A stretch of 64,000 bases of DNA from Brevibacillus brevis (GCF_022026395.1 NZ_CP041767.1:3008501-3072500), one strand, 5' to 3'. Numbered from the stretch's first letter, positions 9,600 through 20,544 are shown. Made by a program: numbers and translations. The notes: generated by a model from the letters alone, not told the origin.

Positions 9600-10579
9600 T
9601 GACTCCACTCCTGGAAGTGAAAGGGCTGCGCAAGCTGTTTCGCATGAAAAAAGGGTGGCTTCAACAACCGCAATATGTTCATGCTCTAAACGGGATTGAT
9701 GTGAGCGTCTATGAAGGAGAAACGCTAGGGATTGTCGGGGAGTCAGGATGCGGAAAGTCTACATTGGGAAAATGTATTCTGCGTTTGCTGGAGCCCGTCC
9801 AAGGCGAAATTCGTTTCCAAGGGAACGAAATAGGAAAAATGAACAAAAATGAAATGCGTGCCGTTAGGCGAAATATGCAAATGGTTTTTCAAAATCCATT
9901 TGAAACATTGAACCCGAAACTAACGATCGGGCACATCTTGACGGAACCACTGATTTCGCATGGTATTCCCCGACAGCATCGACAAGCGCTACTGGAAGAA
10001 ACGATTGAGATTGTCGGCATGAGCAAGCAGCATCTATCTCGTTATCCTCACGAATTTTCCGGAGGGCAAAGACAACGAATTGGCATCGCCCGCGCCCTGA
10101 TTCTTCGGCCAAAGCTGATTATCGCAGATGAGCCTGTTTCCGCACTAGATGTGTCGATTCAATCGCAAATCCTTAATTTGCTGCAGGATTTGCAAGAACA
10201 ATTTTCCTTGACCTATGTCTTCATTTCTCATGATTTGAGCGTAGTTGAGCACATTGCCGATAAAGTGGCGGTCATGTATTTAGGTGAAATCATCGAGTAT
10301 GCTGAGAAAGAGAAGCTATTTGGACGACCGCTGCATCCCTATACACAAGCGTTGCTTTCAGCCAAACCCATTACCGATCCTGATGATATACGAGAGCAAA
10401 TTGTGTTATCGGGGGATCTCCCGTCTCCGACTAATCCTCCGAAGGGATGCAAATTCCATCCGCGCTGCCGTTCCAGCATGGAAATTTGCAAAGTCGAGTT
10501 GCCAAAGCTCAGTGAAATAGAAGGGCAATCGGTCGCTTGTCATCTCTATCAATCATTTCGCGCAATCGATCCTTCTTAA
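9596..10579 (+). CDS. Peptide ABC transporter ATP-binding protein, DppF/OppF type
   Basis: A 327-residue second ATPase of the transporter. The Walker A is GESGCGKST, the Q-loop is MVFQNPFETLNP, the signature is FSGGQRQRI, and the Walker B is LIIADEPVSALDV, with switch His in FISHDLS. It ends with the KFHPRC cysteine motif of the family. It begins with a double ATG overlapping the previous stop, so either Met can be used. The five transport genes (binding lipoprotein, two permeases, two ATPases) are therefore complete. Only the serine hydrolase separates the binding protein from the rest. Confidence 0.93.
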   Translation: MMTPLLEVKGLRKLFRMKKGWLQQPQYVHALNGIDVSVYEGETLGIVGESGCGKSTLGKCILRLLEPVQGEIRFQGNEIGKMNKNEMRAVRRNMQMVFQNPFETLNPKLTIGHILTEPLISHGIPRQHRQALLEETIEIVGMSKQHLSRYPHEFSGGQRQRIGIARALILRPKLIIADEPVSALDVSIQSQILNLLQDLQEQFSLTYVFISHDLSVVEHIADKVAVMYLGEIIEYAEKEKLFGRPLHPYTQALLSAKPITDPDDIREQIVLSGDLPSPTNPPKGCKFHPRCRSSMEICKVELPKLSEIEGQSVACHLYQSFRAIDPS

Positions 10580-10610
10580 GCAAGGTAAATCAGATAAAAG
10601 GAGGAGCGAA

Positions 10611-11453
10611 ATGTTTGATCTTGGGATCCCGTTTACAAAAATGAATGGCTGTGGCAACGACTTTATTATAGTAGACAATCGCGATGGCCTGTTGAACGAG
10701 GTTGCGCTTTCAGCCTTTGTCCAACATGTATGCAGGCGAGGCACTTCAATCGGTGCGGATGGGTTCATGCTGCTGGAGAACTCCAACATCGCCGATTTTA
10801 AGATGAGGTATTTTAACGCAGATGGCAGTGAAGGAGAAATGTGCGGCAACGGTGCAAGGTGCATGTCGCGCTTTGCTTACCAAATCGGAGCAGCCAAGAC
10901 GAAGATGAGTTTCGAAACGATGGCCGGCATCTATCAGGCAGAGCTCAATCAAAACGGCGTGAAGGTCAAGTTCCCCGACGTTCAATTGCAAGCGCTGAAG
11001 CTGAATCAACCATATGAGTGGGACGGACCGAATAGCGTCTACCACTACGGTGTTGTCGGCGTTCCCCATACGGTCTGGTTTGTCGAAAATGTTTTCGCGA
11101 TAACGGACGACCAGCTCAGAGAATGGGGCCGAATGGTCAGAAATGATGAGAAGCAGTTTCCCAATGGTACGAATGTAAATTTTGTGGAACCGATTGATAG
11201 GCAAACGCTTCGCATCAGAACCTATGAGCGCGGAGTAGAGGCAGAGACCTACGCGTGCGGTTCCGGATCGACTGCTGCAGCAATCATTGCAGGTGTTTTA
11301 GGACATGTAGACACCTCTGTAAACCTGCTTACTCGAGGGGGACCACTTAAAATTTCTTACCATCTCACAGATTATGCTGCCGAATCCGTTTACTTGGAAG
11401 GCAACTCAAAGCTGGTAGCAGAAGGACATTTATTGCCCGATGCATGGACATGA
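10611..11453 (+). CDS. dapF: Diaminopimelate epimerase
   Basis: A 280-residue enzyme that interconverts LL- and meso-diaminopimelate, a step in lysine and peptidoglycan precursor synthesis, using two cysteines as acid and base. Both are present: MCGNGARC (Cys78) and YACGSGSTAAA (Cys216). The start motif FTKMNGCGNDFI and the FNADGSEGEMCG loop are typical. AAGGAGGAG precedes the ATG by 6-7 bases. It is the last gene of the peptide-uptake operon. A copy placed here may feed diaminopimelate from imported cell-wall peptides, or may act as a broader amino-acid epimerase. Both points are inferred from context. Confidence 0.9.
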   Translation: MFDLGIPFTKMNGCGNDFIIVDNRDGLLNEVALSAFVQHVCRRGTSIGADGFMLLENSNIADFKMRYFNADGSEGEMCGNGARCMSRFAYQIGAAKTKMSFETMAGIYQAELNQNGVKVKFPDVQLQALKLNQPYEWDGPNSVYHYGVVGVPHTVWFVENVFAITDDQLREWGRMVRNDEKQFPNGTNVNFVEPIDRQTLRIRTYERGVEAETYACGSGSTAAAIIAGVLGHVDTSVNLLTRGGPLKISYHLTDYAAESVYLEGNSKLVAEGHLLPDAWT

Positions 11454-11499
11454 GAACGCGTGGTAAGGGAGAATGTATAACCGGGGCAACCGCGTTTTC
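11452..11499 (+). terminator. Weak hairpin after dapF
   Basis: GAGAACGCG pairs with CGCGTTTTC across a 30-base loop right at the dapF stop. No T-run follows directly, so termination is uncertain. A short ATGCATGG sequence occurs on both sides of the hairpin. Confidence 0.3.
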
Positions 11500-11620
11500 C
11501 CCACATGCATGGTCCATCTATCGCCAATGAAGTGAGCTTTTTTGTATGACGAATAAGACACAAGGTGACATGTTTAATGGTCTAAAATGGGTGGTAGATC
11601 AACGAAAGGAGTAACCACTC

Positions 11621-12175
11621 ATGAAACGAAGAATCATAGTAGATTTAGCTGTTACTTTAGATGGGTTTATTGAAGGGAAAAATGGAGAAGTTGATTGGTG
11701 CATAATGGACTTTGAGATGGGGTTTGTGGATTTCTTACATGAAATAGACACGATTCTATACGGAAGAAAAAGTTATGATTTATGGGGGCAATTTACGCCG
11801 GAAAATGAACATACAGATACTGAAAAAGAGATTTGGTCATTGGTTCATAGTAAAGAAAAATATGTGTTTTCCAAGACACAAAAAGGGACGGATAATAAAG
11901 CAATATTCATCAATGATAATATTCTTGAAGAAGTAAACCTACTAAAGAATAAGCCTGGGAAAGATATCTGGCTATATGGTGGAGCTAGTCTTATGACAAC
12001 TTTTATCAATTTAGAACTTGTAGATGAATTTCGTTTATCTGTTCACCCTGTTATTTTAGGTGAAGGAAAACCGTTGTTTATGGATATAAAACAGAGGTTG
12101 AATCTAACGTTGGTGAAAACACGAACGTTCTCCTCTGGCGTTGTGCAACTCATTTATCATTGGAATGGGAAGTAA
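11621..12175 (+). CDS. RibD C-terminal/dihydrofolate reductase-fold protein
   Basis: A 184-residue protein starting RRIIVDLAVTLDGFI, the opening of the RibD-C/DHFR-like family, with YGRKSYDLWG near residue 50 and DIWLYGGASLMTTFI near 120 (NADPH-binding region). The end, DEFRLSVHPVILGEGKPLF, is also typical. Stand-alone members (YwjB/YyaP type) are probable NADPH-dependent reductases of unknown substrate. The gene is AT-richer than the operon before it and stands alone. GAAAGGAG lies 8 bases before ATG. Confidence 0.85.
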   Translation: MKRRIIVDLAVTLDGFIEGKNGEVDWCIMDFEMGFVDFLHEIDTILYGRKSYDLWGQFTPENEHTDTEKEIWSLVHSKEKYVFSKTQKGTDNKAIFINDNILEEVNLLKNKPGKDIWLYGGASLMTTFINLELVDEFRLSVHPVILGEGKPLFMDIKQRLNLTLVKTRTFSSGVVQLIYHWNGK

Positions 12176-12196
12176 TACTGGATAGAAATTTCAATC

Positions 12197-12250
12197 AAAC
12201 CAGCGGTGAGTCTAAGACTATATTTTCAGGTCTTGGTTCGCCGTTGGTTT
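12197..12250 (+). repeat. Dispersed hairpin element, copy 1
   Basis: AAACCAGCGG and its partner arm ending CCGTTGGTTT form an imperfect stem of about 20 pairs around CTATATTTTCAG. Similarity to a second copy at 34699 continues about 30 bases past the hairpin (GAGTTAG, then AAAAC and AATTT). Both copies lie just downstream of single genes, so they may also act as terminators. Confidence 0.6.
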
Positions 12251-12354
12251 ATTTTTCAGAGTTAGTGCCAAAACGAATTTCGATGAGGCTGGGAGCATTT
12301 AGTTAACTGTCTAGAAACGTAATGGAAGGGCATTTGAAAGCATCAGGCTATTGA

Positions 12355-12384
12355 TTGAAGAATCGATGGGGATCGTGGTAGAAT
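12355..12384 (+). promoter_or_regulatory. Candidate sigma-A promoter for pepT
   Basis: TTGAAG and TAGAAT are 18 bases apart, about 65 bases before the pepT start. The match to consensus is 4-5 of 6 in each box. Confidence 0.4.
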
Positions 12385-12448
12385 TTGTCACGAGATTGCT
12401 TCATTCTAAAATAGGTTTGACTAATTGTACTGGAGCTGAGATAAGACC

Positions 12449-13696
12449 ATGAAAACGGAGATCATGAATAGATTCATCTCTTACGCACAAGTTGATACAC
12501 AATCCGATGAGAACAGCGAAACGTGCCCCTCAACACCAGGGCAGCTCGTGCTGGCCCAAATGCTTGTTGACGAACTACAAGCCATAGGTATGCAGGAAGT
12601 TACGATGGATTCGAACGGTTATGTAATGGCAACCCTACCGTCCAATACAGATAAAAAAATACCCACAATCGGTTTTCTTGCTCATATGGATACGGCCACC
12701 GATTTTACCGGCGCTGACGTGAAGCCGCAAGTCATTGAAAATTACAACGGCCAAGACATTGTCTTGAATGAAGCACTGAATATTGTCCTTTCGCCGCGCG
12801 AGTTTCCAGAGCTGGCTGGTTACAAAGGCCACACCTTAATCACGACAGACGGCACCACATTGCTTGGCGCTGATGATAAAGCCGGTATTGCCGAAATCAT
12901 GACCGCCATGGCTTATCTGATTCGCCATCCAGAACTGAAACACGGGAAAGTAAGAGTGGCCTTTACCCCGGATGAAGAAATCGGAAGAGGCCCAGATAAA
13001 TTTGATGTTTCCGCCTTCGACGCAGTATATGCCTATACGATGGATGGCGGCCCTCTTGGCGGAATCGAATACGAGAGTTTTAATGCGGCATCAGCGACCA
13101 TTATTTGTAAAGGGAAGAACGTTCACCCCGGCTCGGCCAAAGGGAAAATGGTTAACGCCGCTAAAATAGCCATGGAGCTGCATGGAAAGCTGCCGACTGA
13201 CGAAGCTCCTGAGGAGACGGAGGGCTACGAAGGCTTCTATCATCTGTCTTCCATTCAAGGTGACGTCGAGCAAACGCAGCTTCGCTATTTAATCCGGGAC
13301 CACGATCGCAATCGGTTTCAGGAGAGGAAGTCCGAACTGGCTCGTATCGTAGAAGAATTACAGAAAAAATACGGAGAAAATCGAATTGAACTCGAAATCA
13401 AAGATGAATACTTCAACATGCGGGAAAAGATTGAGCCTGTAATGGAAGTAGTGGACATTGCCACGCAAGCACTAGAAAACCTCGGAATTGTGCCGAGTAT
13501 CCAGCCGATTCGCGGTGGTACGGATGGCTCCCAGCTATCTTACATGGGGTTGCCAACACCGAATATTTTCACAGGCGGGGAAAACTACCACGGGCGGTTC
13601 GAATATGTTTCCGTTGACAACATGATGCACGCTGTGAACACCATCATCGAAATCGTGAAGCTGCATGAGCAAAGAGTTCTTAAGACCCATGCCTGA
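12449..13696 (+). CDS. pepT: Peptidase T (tripeptide aminopeptidase)
   Basis: A 415-residue M20B metallopeptidase that removes N-terminal residues from tripeptides in the cytoplasm. Metal and catalytic residues appear in order: AHMDTATDF (His, Asp), [12 protein letters not shown] (bridging Asp), [10 protein letters not shown] (Glu-Glu), and the C-terminal [12 protein letters not shown]is. The VDTQSDENS start and the [18 protein letters not shown] segment are characteristic of PepT. The length is normal. Upstream ribosome site is modest (GGAGCTGAG). It is monocistronic, with its own candidate promoter. Confidence 0.95.
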   Translation: MKTEIMNRFISYAQVDTQSDENSETCPSTPGQLVLAQMLVDELQAIGMQEVTMDSNGYVMATLPSNTDKKIPTIGFLAHMDTATDFTGADVKPQVIENYNGQDIVLNEALNIVLSPREFPELAGYKGHTLITTDGTTLLGADDKAGIAEIMTAMAYLIRHPELKHGKVRVAFTPDEEIGRGPDKFDVSAFDAVYAYTMDGGPLGGIEYESFNAASATIICKGKNVHPGSAKGKMVNAAKIAMELHGKLPTDEAPEETEGYEGFYHLSSIQGDVEQTQLRYLIRDHDRNRFQERKSELARIVEELQKKYGENRIELEIKDEYFNMREKIEPVMEVVDIATQALENLGIVPSIQPIRGGTDGSQLSYMGLPTPNIFTGGENYHGRFEYVSVDNMMHAVNTIIEIVKLHEQRVLKTHA

Positions 13697-13984
13697 AGAC
13701 GGTTACCCCATCGTTGGATTTCATGACCAAATAAAGGGTCTTTATCTGACTGTTATGCATTCAGCTGTTACATTAGCTCTCATCAAATTGAAGCAAAGCG
13801 AGAAATGGGCGGATGTCTAGTAGAGACGATTCGCCCTTTACCATATCGCTGGTAAGTCCGCTCTGCCTGCAGAGATATTATAGATATGATAACTCCACAA
13901 TAGTCATTGTAAGTAACCAGAGCGTGTTTTGTAGCTACGTTGCTTTTTTACACTCATTAAAGACATAAAGGGAGGCCGGTAAGT

Positions 13985-14581
13985 ATGGGGAATATTTGGA
14001 ATGAGCGTTATAAGACAGACGAATATTACTACGGGGAAGAACCAAACATATTTATTCAACAACAAGCTTTCCGCTTAGAACAATCTCAAAAAGTTATTGC
14101 GTTTGCAGAGGGTGAAGGCCGGAATGCAGTTTTTTTAGCAAAAAAAAATCTTGAAGTGACAGCCATTGACTATTCGGAAAGCGGATTGCAAAAAACAAGA
14201 AAACTGGCTCACAAGCATGGCGTTCACGTGCATACCCAAAAAATTGACCTGTTGGAGGAAGATGTCCCGCGAGAGGAATATGACGCTGCCATTATGGTAT
14301 ATGGACATTTCAAAAAAGACGCTCAAACCACGGTTCTTAATAAAATGAAAAAGGCGTTAAGGCCTAAAGGAATTCTCATGCTTGAGGTATTTTCCGAGGA
14401 ACAAGTAAAGTATGGTACAGGCGGCCCTTCAGAACGTGAAATGCTATATGAACCAAAAGATATTCTTGCTTGGTGCGAAGGGCATGAGGTGCTCCATTTC
14501 TTCTATGGCGAACAAGAGCGTATCGCAGGAAAGGCACACACTGGATTAGCCCATGTCATTCAGCTTGTATTAAGAAAATGA
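13985..14581 (+). CDS. Class I SAM-dependent methyltransferase (TehB-like)
   Basis: A 198-residue small methyltransferase. The N-terminus WNERYKTDEYYYGEEPN is typical of TehB-like proteins. Motif I is degenerate, AFAEGEGRNAVFLA (about residues 39-52), and is followed by AIDYSESGL, whose acidic residue binds the ribose of S-adenosylmethionine. The substrate is unknown; relatives are implicated in tellurite or thiol methylation. GGGAGGCCGG precedes ATG. A strong terminator follows. Confidence 0.85.
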   Translation: MGNIWNERYKTDEYYYGEEPNIFIQQQAFRLEQSQKVIAFAEGEGRNAVFLAKKNLEVTAIDYSESGLQKTRKLAHKHGVHVHTQKIDLLEEDVPREEYDAAIMVYGHFKKDAQTTVLNKMKKALRPKGILMLEVFSEEQVKYGTGGPSEREMLYEPKDILAWCEGHEVLHFFYGEQERIAGKAHTGLAHVIQLVLRK

Positions 14582-14621
14582 TAGAGAATCATCGTAAGCG
14601 AAGTTGAACCGTTTTCGCACT

Positions 14622-14662
14622 AAAAGCCCACTCATTCCGTAAGGGAGAAAAGTGGGCTTTTT
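14622..14662 (+). terminator. Rho-independent terminator
   Basis: AAAAGCCCACT pairs with AGTGGGCTTTTT over an 18-base loop, and the right arm merges into a T-run. It ends the methyltransferase gene. Between it and the katG operator (about 14663-14889) I see no gene or clear signal. Confidence 0.85.
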
Positions 14663-14889
14663 CTGATAACAAACCATAATCACATGGAAAAGAGGCTAAC
14701 GAGCTGGTGACAAGATCATAATCTACAAGGTCCATGCATACGTTAGAATCAGCATAATATCGAAAATGAAAGAGTTCATATATTTTATCGTATTCATGAG
14801 ATGCCAATCGCAACTGTCCATAAATCCTTACGATGAAAAAAGCAAAAAGATGTTGATTTCCCCTGTTAACTGCTATATAAATTAATTAG

Positions 14890-14910
14890 AAGTATTATTA
14901 TTTAATACTT
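14890..14910 (+). promoter_or_regulatory. Inverted repeat before katG, PerR-like operator candidate
   Basis: AAGTATTA and TAATACTT form a perfect 8-base inverted repeat with a 5-base spacer, 26 bases before the katG ATG. The AT-rich dyad recalls PerR boxes, but the match to the 7-1-7 consensus is only about 8 of 14. The regulator is therefore a guess. Confidence 0.5.
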
Positions 14911-14917
14911 AATTTAA

Positions 14918-17119
<2,202 letters not shown>

Positions 17120-17136
17120 GCATAATCTGAAAATAT

Positions 17137-17181
17137 AAAGCAAAGAACAGTATTTGTTGTTGGATACTGTTCTTTGCTTTT
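17137..17181 (+). terminator. Rho-independent terminator of katG
   Basis: AAAGCAAAGAACAGTAT and ATACTGTTCTTTGCTTTT form a perfect stem of 17 pairs with a 10-base loop, running into T-rich sequence. Confidence 0.92.
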
Positions 17182-17234
17182 CTTTCTATAGTAGTATTAG
17201 TAATTGAATGGTAGGAATGCAATACCCCCCTCTT

Positions 17235-17269
17235 GGAAACCATCTGAAGCAAGCCTCCAGGTGGTTTTC
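17235..17269. repeat. Inverted repeat between katG and the secreted protein gene
   Basis: GGAAACCATCTG and CAGGTGGTTTTC can pair over all 12 positions (two G-U) around an 11-base loop. It lies in a 240-base stretch without a credible gene. There is no T-run, and the function is unknown. Confidence 0.5.
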
Positions 17270-17424
17270 AATCTTCCCTGTAACAACGAACGAAATGGTT
17301 TTTATAGAATTTACAACTTGGAGACAACTGAAAGATACTTTTAACATATGAACGCTATATTCTATTACCTGTAACAAGGGTTTCGTGCCCAAACCAAAAA
17401 TAAAACATTTCAGGAGGCATTACC

Positions 17425-18210
17425 ATGAACAAAAAAAATATTCTCGTTTTTTCAATGGCACTAACAATTGTAGGCGGTGCTACAGCAGCGGTATTTGCAA
17501 GCGATAACGCGATTCAATCTACGAAAAACAAAGTCGTAACTTTGGTAAGCAAATCAGGAAATGACACAAATCAATCCACTGTAGCTAAAGTAACAAACGG
17601 AAAGATTAGTGATGAAGAAGCGGTAAAAATGGCAACGAAAGCTCTAAAAGACTACATGGAGCTTGACGCGAAATCTTTTGGTGAGGCGCATGTAAATCGA
17701 ACGAACAACCAAGAAGACTTTAAGTTCTTTATGGATTTATATTCAAAAGAAGATGCAGCTGTATTAAAAGAAAACGCCAAAAAAGAAACGGCAGATGTTA
17801 TCGTAGTACAGTTTGCTCGTGCTGAAGACTTAAACCAGCCAATGCCATCTTCTAATCGCATTGTCATAAATGAAAAAACAGGTGAAATTGTTTCTTTAAC
17901 TGCTTTCACTAATGAAGATCGAAGCTCAGAGACAACAATCGATGATGCGAAAGTTAAAACTGCGGTTATCAGCTTTTTTGGTAAACAACAGAAAAACGTT
18001 AAGGAAAATACGATGAAGGTTAGTAAGACCGCTAGCTCCGGAACCGTACGTGTTCTTTGTAACCTGGAAGATGGAAGAGATGTAGAGATGACAATTAGTC
18101 TGAAGAATTATTCCGTATCTAGTTATGAGATTAATTATGACAGACTACTCCCTCTACCTTCCGAAGAAAAAGACCACAGTGAGAATTTCAGAGGACTGAA
18201 AGTGAATTAA
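17425..18210 (+). CDS. Secreted protein of unknown function
   Basis: A 261-residue protein with a Lys-rich start, a hydrophobic stretch (about residues 7-25) and A-x-A-like VFASD, hence an exported protein with a Sec signal peptide. The mature part is polar and Lys/Glu-rich, with KISDEEAVKMATKALKDYM (about 58-76) reminiscent of PepSY-like secreted proteins. I do not recognise a named family. AGGAGGC precedes ATG. It stands before a response regulator and kinase, separated only by a hairpin. It could be an extracellular partner or target of that system, which is inference from position. Confidence 0.75.
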   Translation: MNKKNILVFSMALTIVGGATAAVFASDNAIQSTKNKVVTLVSKSGNDTNQSTVAKVTNGKISDEEAVKMATKALKDYMELDAKSFGEAHVNRTNNQEDFKFFMDLYSKEDAAVLKENAKKETADVIVVQFARAEDLNQPMPSSNRIVINEKTGEIVSLTAFTNEDRSSETTIDDAKVKTAVISFFGKQQKNVKENTMKVSKTASSGTVRVLCNLEDGRDVEMTISLKNYSVSSYEINYDRLLPLPSEEKDHSENFRGLKVN

Positions 18211-18225
18211 AAATTGGCGGATTGA

Positions 18226-18267
18226 TTAGATGGAGTAAGTGCCCGAAATGGTACTTACTCCATCTAA
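18226..18267 (+). promoter_or_regulatory. Strong hairpin between secreted protein and response regulator genes
   Basis: TTAGATGGAGTAAGTGCC and GGTACTTACTCCATCTAA pair over 18 positions around a 6-base loop, 30 bases before the regulator start. No T-run follows. It may be an attenuator, an mRNA-stabilising stem, or an operator. Confidence 0.7.
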
Positions 18268-18297
18268 CCGTTACAAAAGGAACGAGGTAAAAACTGT

Positions 18298-18951
18298 ATG
18301 ATAAAAATTTTAGTGGTTGAAGATGATATCGCCGTAGCAAATTTAATAAAATTGAATTTAAATACGGCAAATTATGAGAGTTCCATCGTTTTTGATGGAG
18401 AGGAAGCCCTAAATGTGATTGAAAGAGATCGTTTTGATCTCATACTTTTGGATGTCATGCTTCCGAAAGTTGATGGATTTACTTTATTTGAAAAAATTAA
18501 ACCTTTAGGGATACCTGTCATTTTTTTAACTGCGAAAAGTTCTGTCACAGATAAGGTGTATGGATTAAAAGCAGGAGTCGATGACTATATTACGAAACCC
18601 TTTGAAGGAATTGAATTACTCGCCAGGATTGAAAATGTATTAAGGCATTACAATAAAAAAAGCAACATCATAAATTTTAAAGACACAGAAGTATACTTGG
18701 AAGAAATGAAGGTGAAAAAGAACGGTGAATTGATAGAGCTTACCTTGAAGGAGTTCGAATTATTGGTGTTTTTAGTGCAAAATAAAAACATCGTGTTAAC
18801 GAGGGAAAAAATCATAGAAAAAATTTGGGGATATGACTACGTTGGCGAGACTCGGACGATTGACAACCATATACAAAAGCTAAGAAGAAAGCTGGGATGG
18901 AAAGAGGAAATTAAAACAGTATTTAAATTGGGATATAGGCTGGAGGAATAA
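18298..18951 (+). CDS. OmpR/PhoB-family response regulator
   Basis: A 217-residue regulator. The receiver domain (1-115) has acidic pocket EDD (8-10), the phospho-acceptor Asp52 in LLDVMLP, Thr in FLTAKSS and the Lys in TKPFEG. The winged-helix DNA-binding domain (about 125-215) ends with TRTIDNHIQKLRRKLG and GYRLEE. It is followed without a gap by its kinase. The kinase pair lies directly upstream of the lantibiotic cluster and may control it, but a terminator separates them. Target genes are unknown. Confidence 0.93.
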   Translation: MIKILVVEDDIAVANLIKLNLNTANYESSIVFDGEEALNVIERDRFDLILLDVMLPKVDGFTLFEKIKPLGIPVIFLTAKSSVTDKVYGLKAGVDDYITKPFEGIELLARIENVLRHYNKKSNIINFKDTEVYLEEMKVKKNGELIELTLKEFELLVFLVQNKNIVLTREKIIEKIWGYDYVGETRTIDNHIQKLRRKLGWKEEIKTVFKLGYRLEE

Positions 18952-20388
18952 ATGAAATTTTGGCAGCGGATATTTTTATGTACATTAATCATATTCGAAA
19001 TCTTTTTTGTACCAGCATCCATTTACCTTATTAATAGCAGCTTTGAACTCAATCTCAATATGGAGATCCGCTCCGGGATAAGTGAACAAGATCGATTTGC
19101 TAACTCTTTAGAATCAAATCTATATCTACTTAAAGTTCAAAAGTCTTCAACCCCAGATGCAGAAGGAGTTGGCAAAGCAAACATAGATTCCATGATTCGT
19201 ACGTACTTGGACAACCTCGGAGAACAGGATGTGTATTTGGATGTAATAGATGAAAAAAACGAAGTCGTTTTTAGCCATTTTAAAAATAACAAGATAACTC
19301 TTACGAATCGAGAAGAATTAAACATCCCATCCGATAAAGTAAATTACATCATACGGGATCTAGGGGAAAAGACGTACTTATTTATAGCGAAGAATATGTA
19401 TTTGGAAAATAATCACTATAAGCTTTCTTACGTGAAAGATATTTCGAGTGTTTATGAAAATAGACAAGACCTATTAAGCCTTTTAATCAAGTTAAATGCT
19501 CTTATTTCAGCAATTTTGGTCATCGTTACCATCATCATGAGCATGTATATCGTAAAACCGATTAATAAACTAATCCAGTCAACAAGAATAATTGCAGGCG
19601 GGAATTTCAGCGAAAGAGTCATGGTCAAATCGAAGGATGAAATCGGATTGTTAGCGGAAAATTTCAATATGATGGCCGTTGATGTAGAAGATAAAGTAAA
19701 CCAGCTTAAAAGATCTTCAGAAGACAAGCAAAGGTTTATCGATAACCTGGTACATGAACTTCGGACTCCTTTAACTTCGATCATAGGCTATGCGGATTAT
19801 TTACGGACAAATAAATATGATGAAGAGACTTATATCAACTCATTAAGCTTTATCTATGAAGAAGGAAAGCGGCTGGAGAAATTGACATTTAAGCTTATGG
19901 AGCTCATTGTTTTGCGAAAAGAAGACTATGAGTTAAAAAAGGGAAATCTTGACGAGCTTTTTGTGGAAATCAAACATTCCTTTATACCAAAGCTGAACAT
20001 AAAGAATATAGAACTTGAAATATCAACGGAGAATCTGAGTGTTTTCATGGATAAGGATTTGATGAAAATTTTACTTGCAAACCTGATAGACAATGCCATT
20101 AAAGCATCGAAGAACAACGATAAAATACTGCTACGCTCATACAGAGATACGGAGTCAAGAATTATTCTTGAAGTGAAAGATACAGGGATTGGTATTCCTG
20201 ATGACGACATAAACAAAGTCTTTGAGCCATTCTTTATGTCCGACAAATCGAGATCGAGAGCGAATGGAGGAGGCCTCGGGCTCGGGCTTTCTTTATGTAA
20301 GGAGATAGCTAACATTCATGACGCTGAAATAAGAATAGAAAGTAAGCTCGGTGAAGGTACTATTATCCAATTGGTTTTTCATTGTTAA
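18952..20388 (+). CDS. Membrane sensor histidine kinase
   Basis: A 478-residue kinase whose ATG follows the regulator stop directly. The first membrane helix is at about residues 7-28 and the second at about 175-198, enclosing an extracellular sensor region of about 145 residues. Next come a HAMP linker (MYIVKPINKL onward), the HisKA box VHELRTPLTS with phospho-acceptor His268, and the ATPase domain with N box LIDNAIKAS, G1 DTGIGIP, F box and GGLGLGLSL. Size and layout are compatible with peptide-sensing kinases such as NisK/SpaK, though that link rests only on proximity to the lantibiotic genes. Confidence 0.92.
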   Translation: MKFWQRIFLCTLIIFEIFFVPASIYLINSSFELNLNMEIRSGISEQDRFANSLESNLYLLKVQKSSTPDAEGVGKANIDSMIRTYLDNLGEQDVYLDVIDEKNEVVFSHFKNNKITLTNREELNIPSDKVNYIIRDLGEKTYLFIAKNMYLENNHYKLSYVKDISSVYENRQDLLSLLIKLNALISAILVIVTIIMSMYIVKPINKLIQSTRIIAGGNFSERVMVKSKDEIGLLAENFNMMAVDVEDKVNQLKRSSEDKQRFIDNLVHELRTPLTSIIGYADYLRTNKYDEETYINSLSFIYEEGKRLEKLTFKLMELIVLRKEDYELKKGNLDELFVEIKHSFIPKLNIKNIELEISTENLSVFMDKDLMKILLANLIDNAIKASKNNDKILLRSYRDTESRIILEVKDTGIGIPDDDINKVFEPFFMSDKSRSRANGGGLGLGLSLCKEIANIHDAEIRIESKLGEGTIIQLVFHC

Positions 20389-20439
20389 CAACCGGGAGCA
20401 AGAGGAAATTCTTGAGACGATTTCTTTGTGACGAGAGAC

Positions 20440-20484
20440 AAGCCATGTTCATTGGATTTTTTTCAATGAGACATGGTTTTTTCT
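20440..20484 (+). terminator. Terminator after the kinase gene
   Basis: AAGCCATGT with TCATTG pairs with CAATGA and ACATGGTTTT, with a bulge, followed by a run of T. It separates the two-component genes from the lantibiotic cluster. Confidence 0.7.
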
Positions 20485-20544
20485 GTTTAAAAAACGTTAA
20501 GAGTAAAAAAATAAAAAAACTCTATGAATTTTTAAAAAATACCC

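Noticed and set aside
17186-17392. Small - strand open frame between katG and the secreted protein gene
   Set aside because: No convincing ribosome site, no recognisable motif; the sequence is explained by an inverted repeat and AT-rich DNA.
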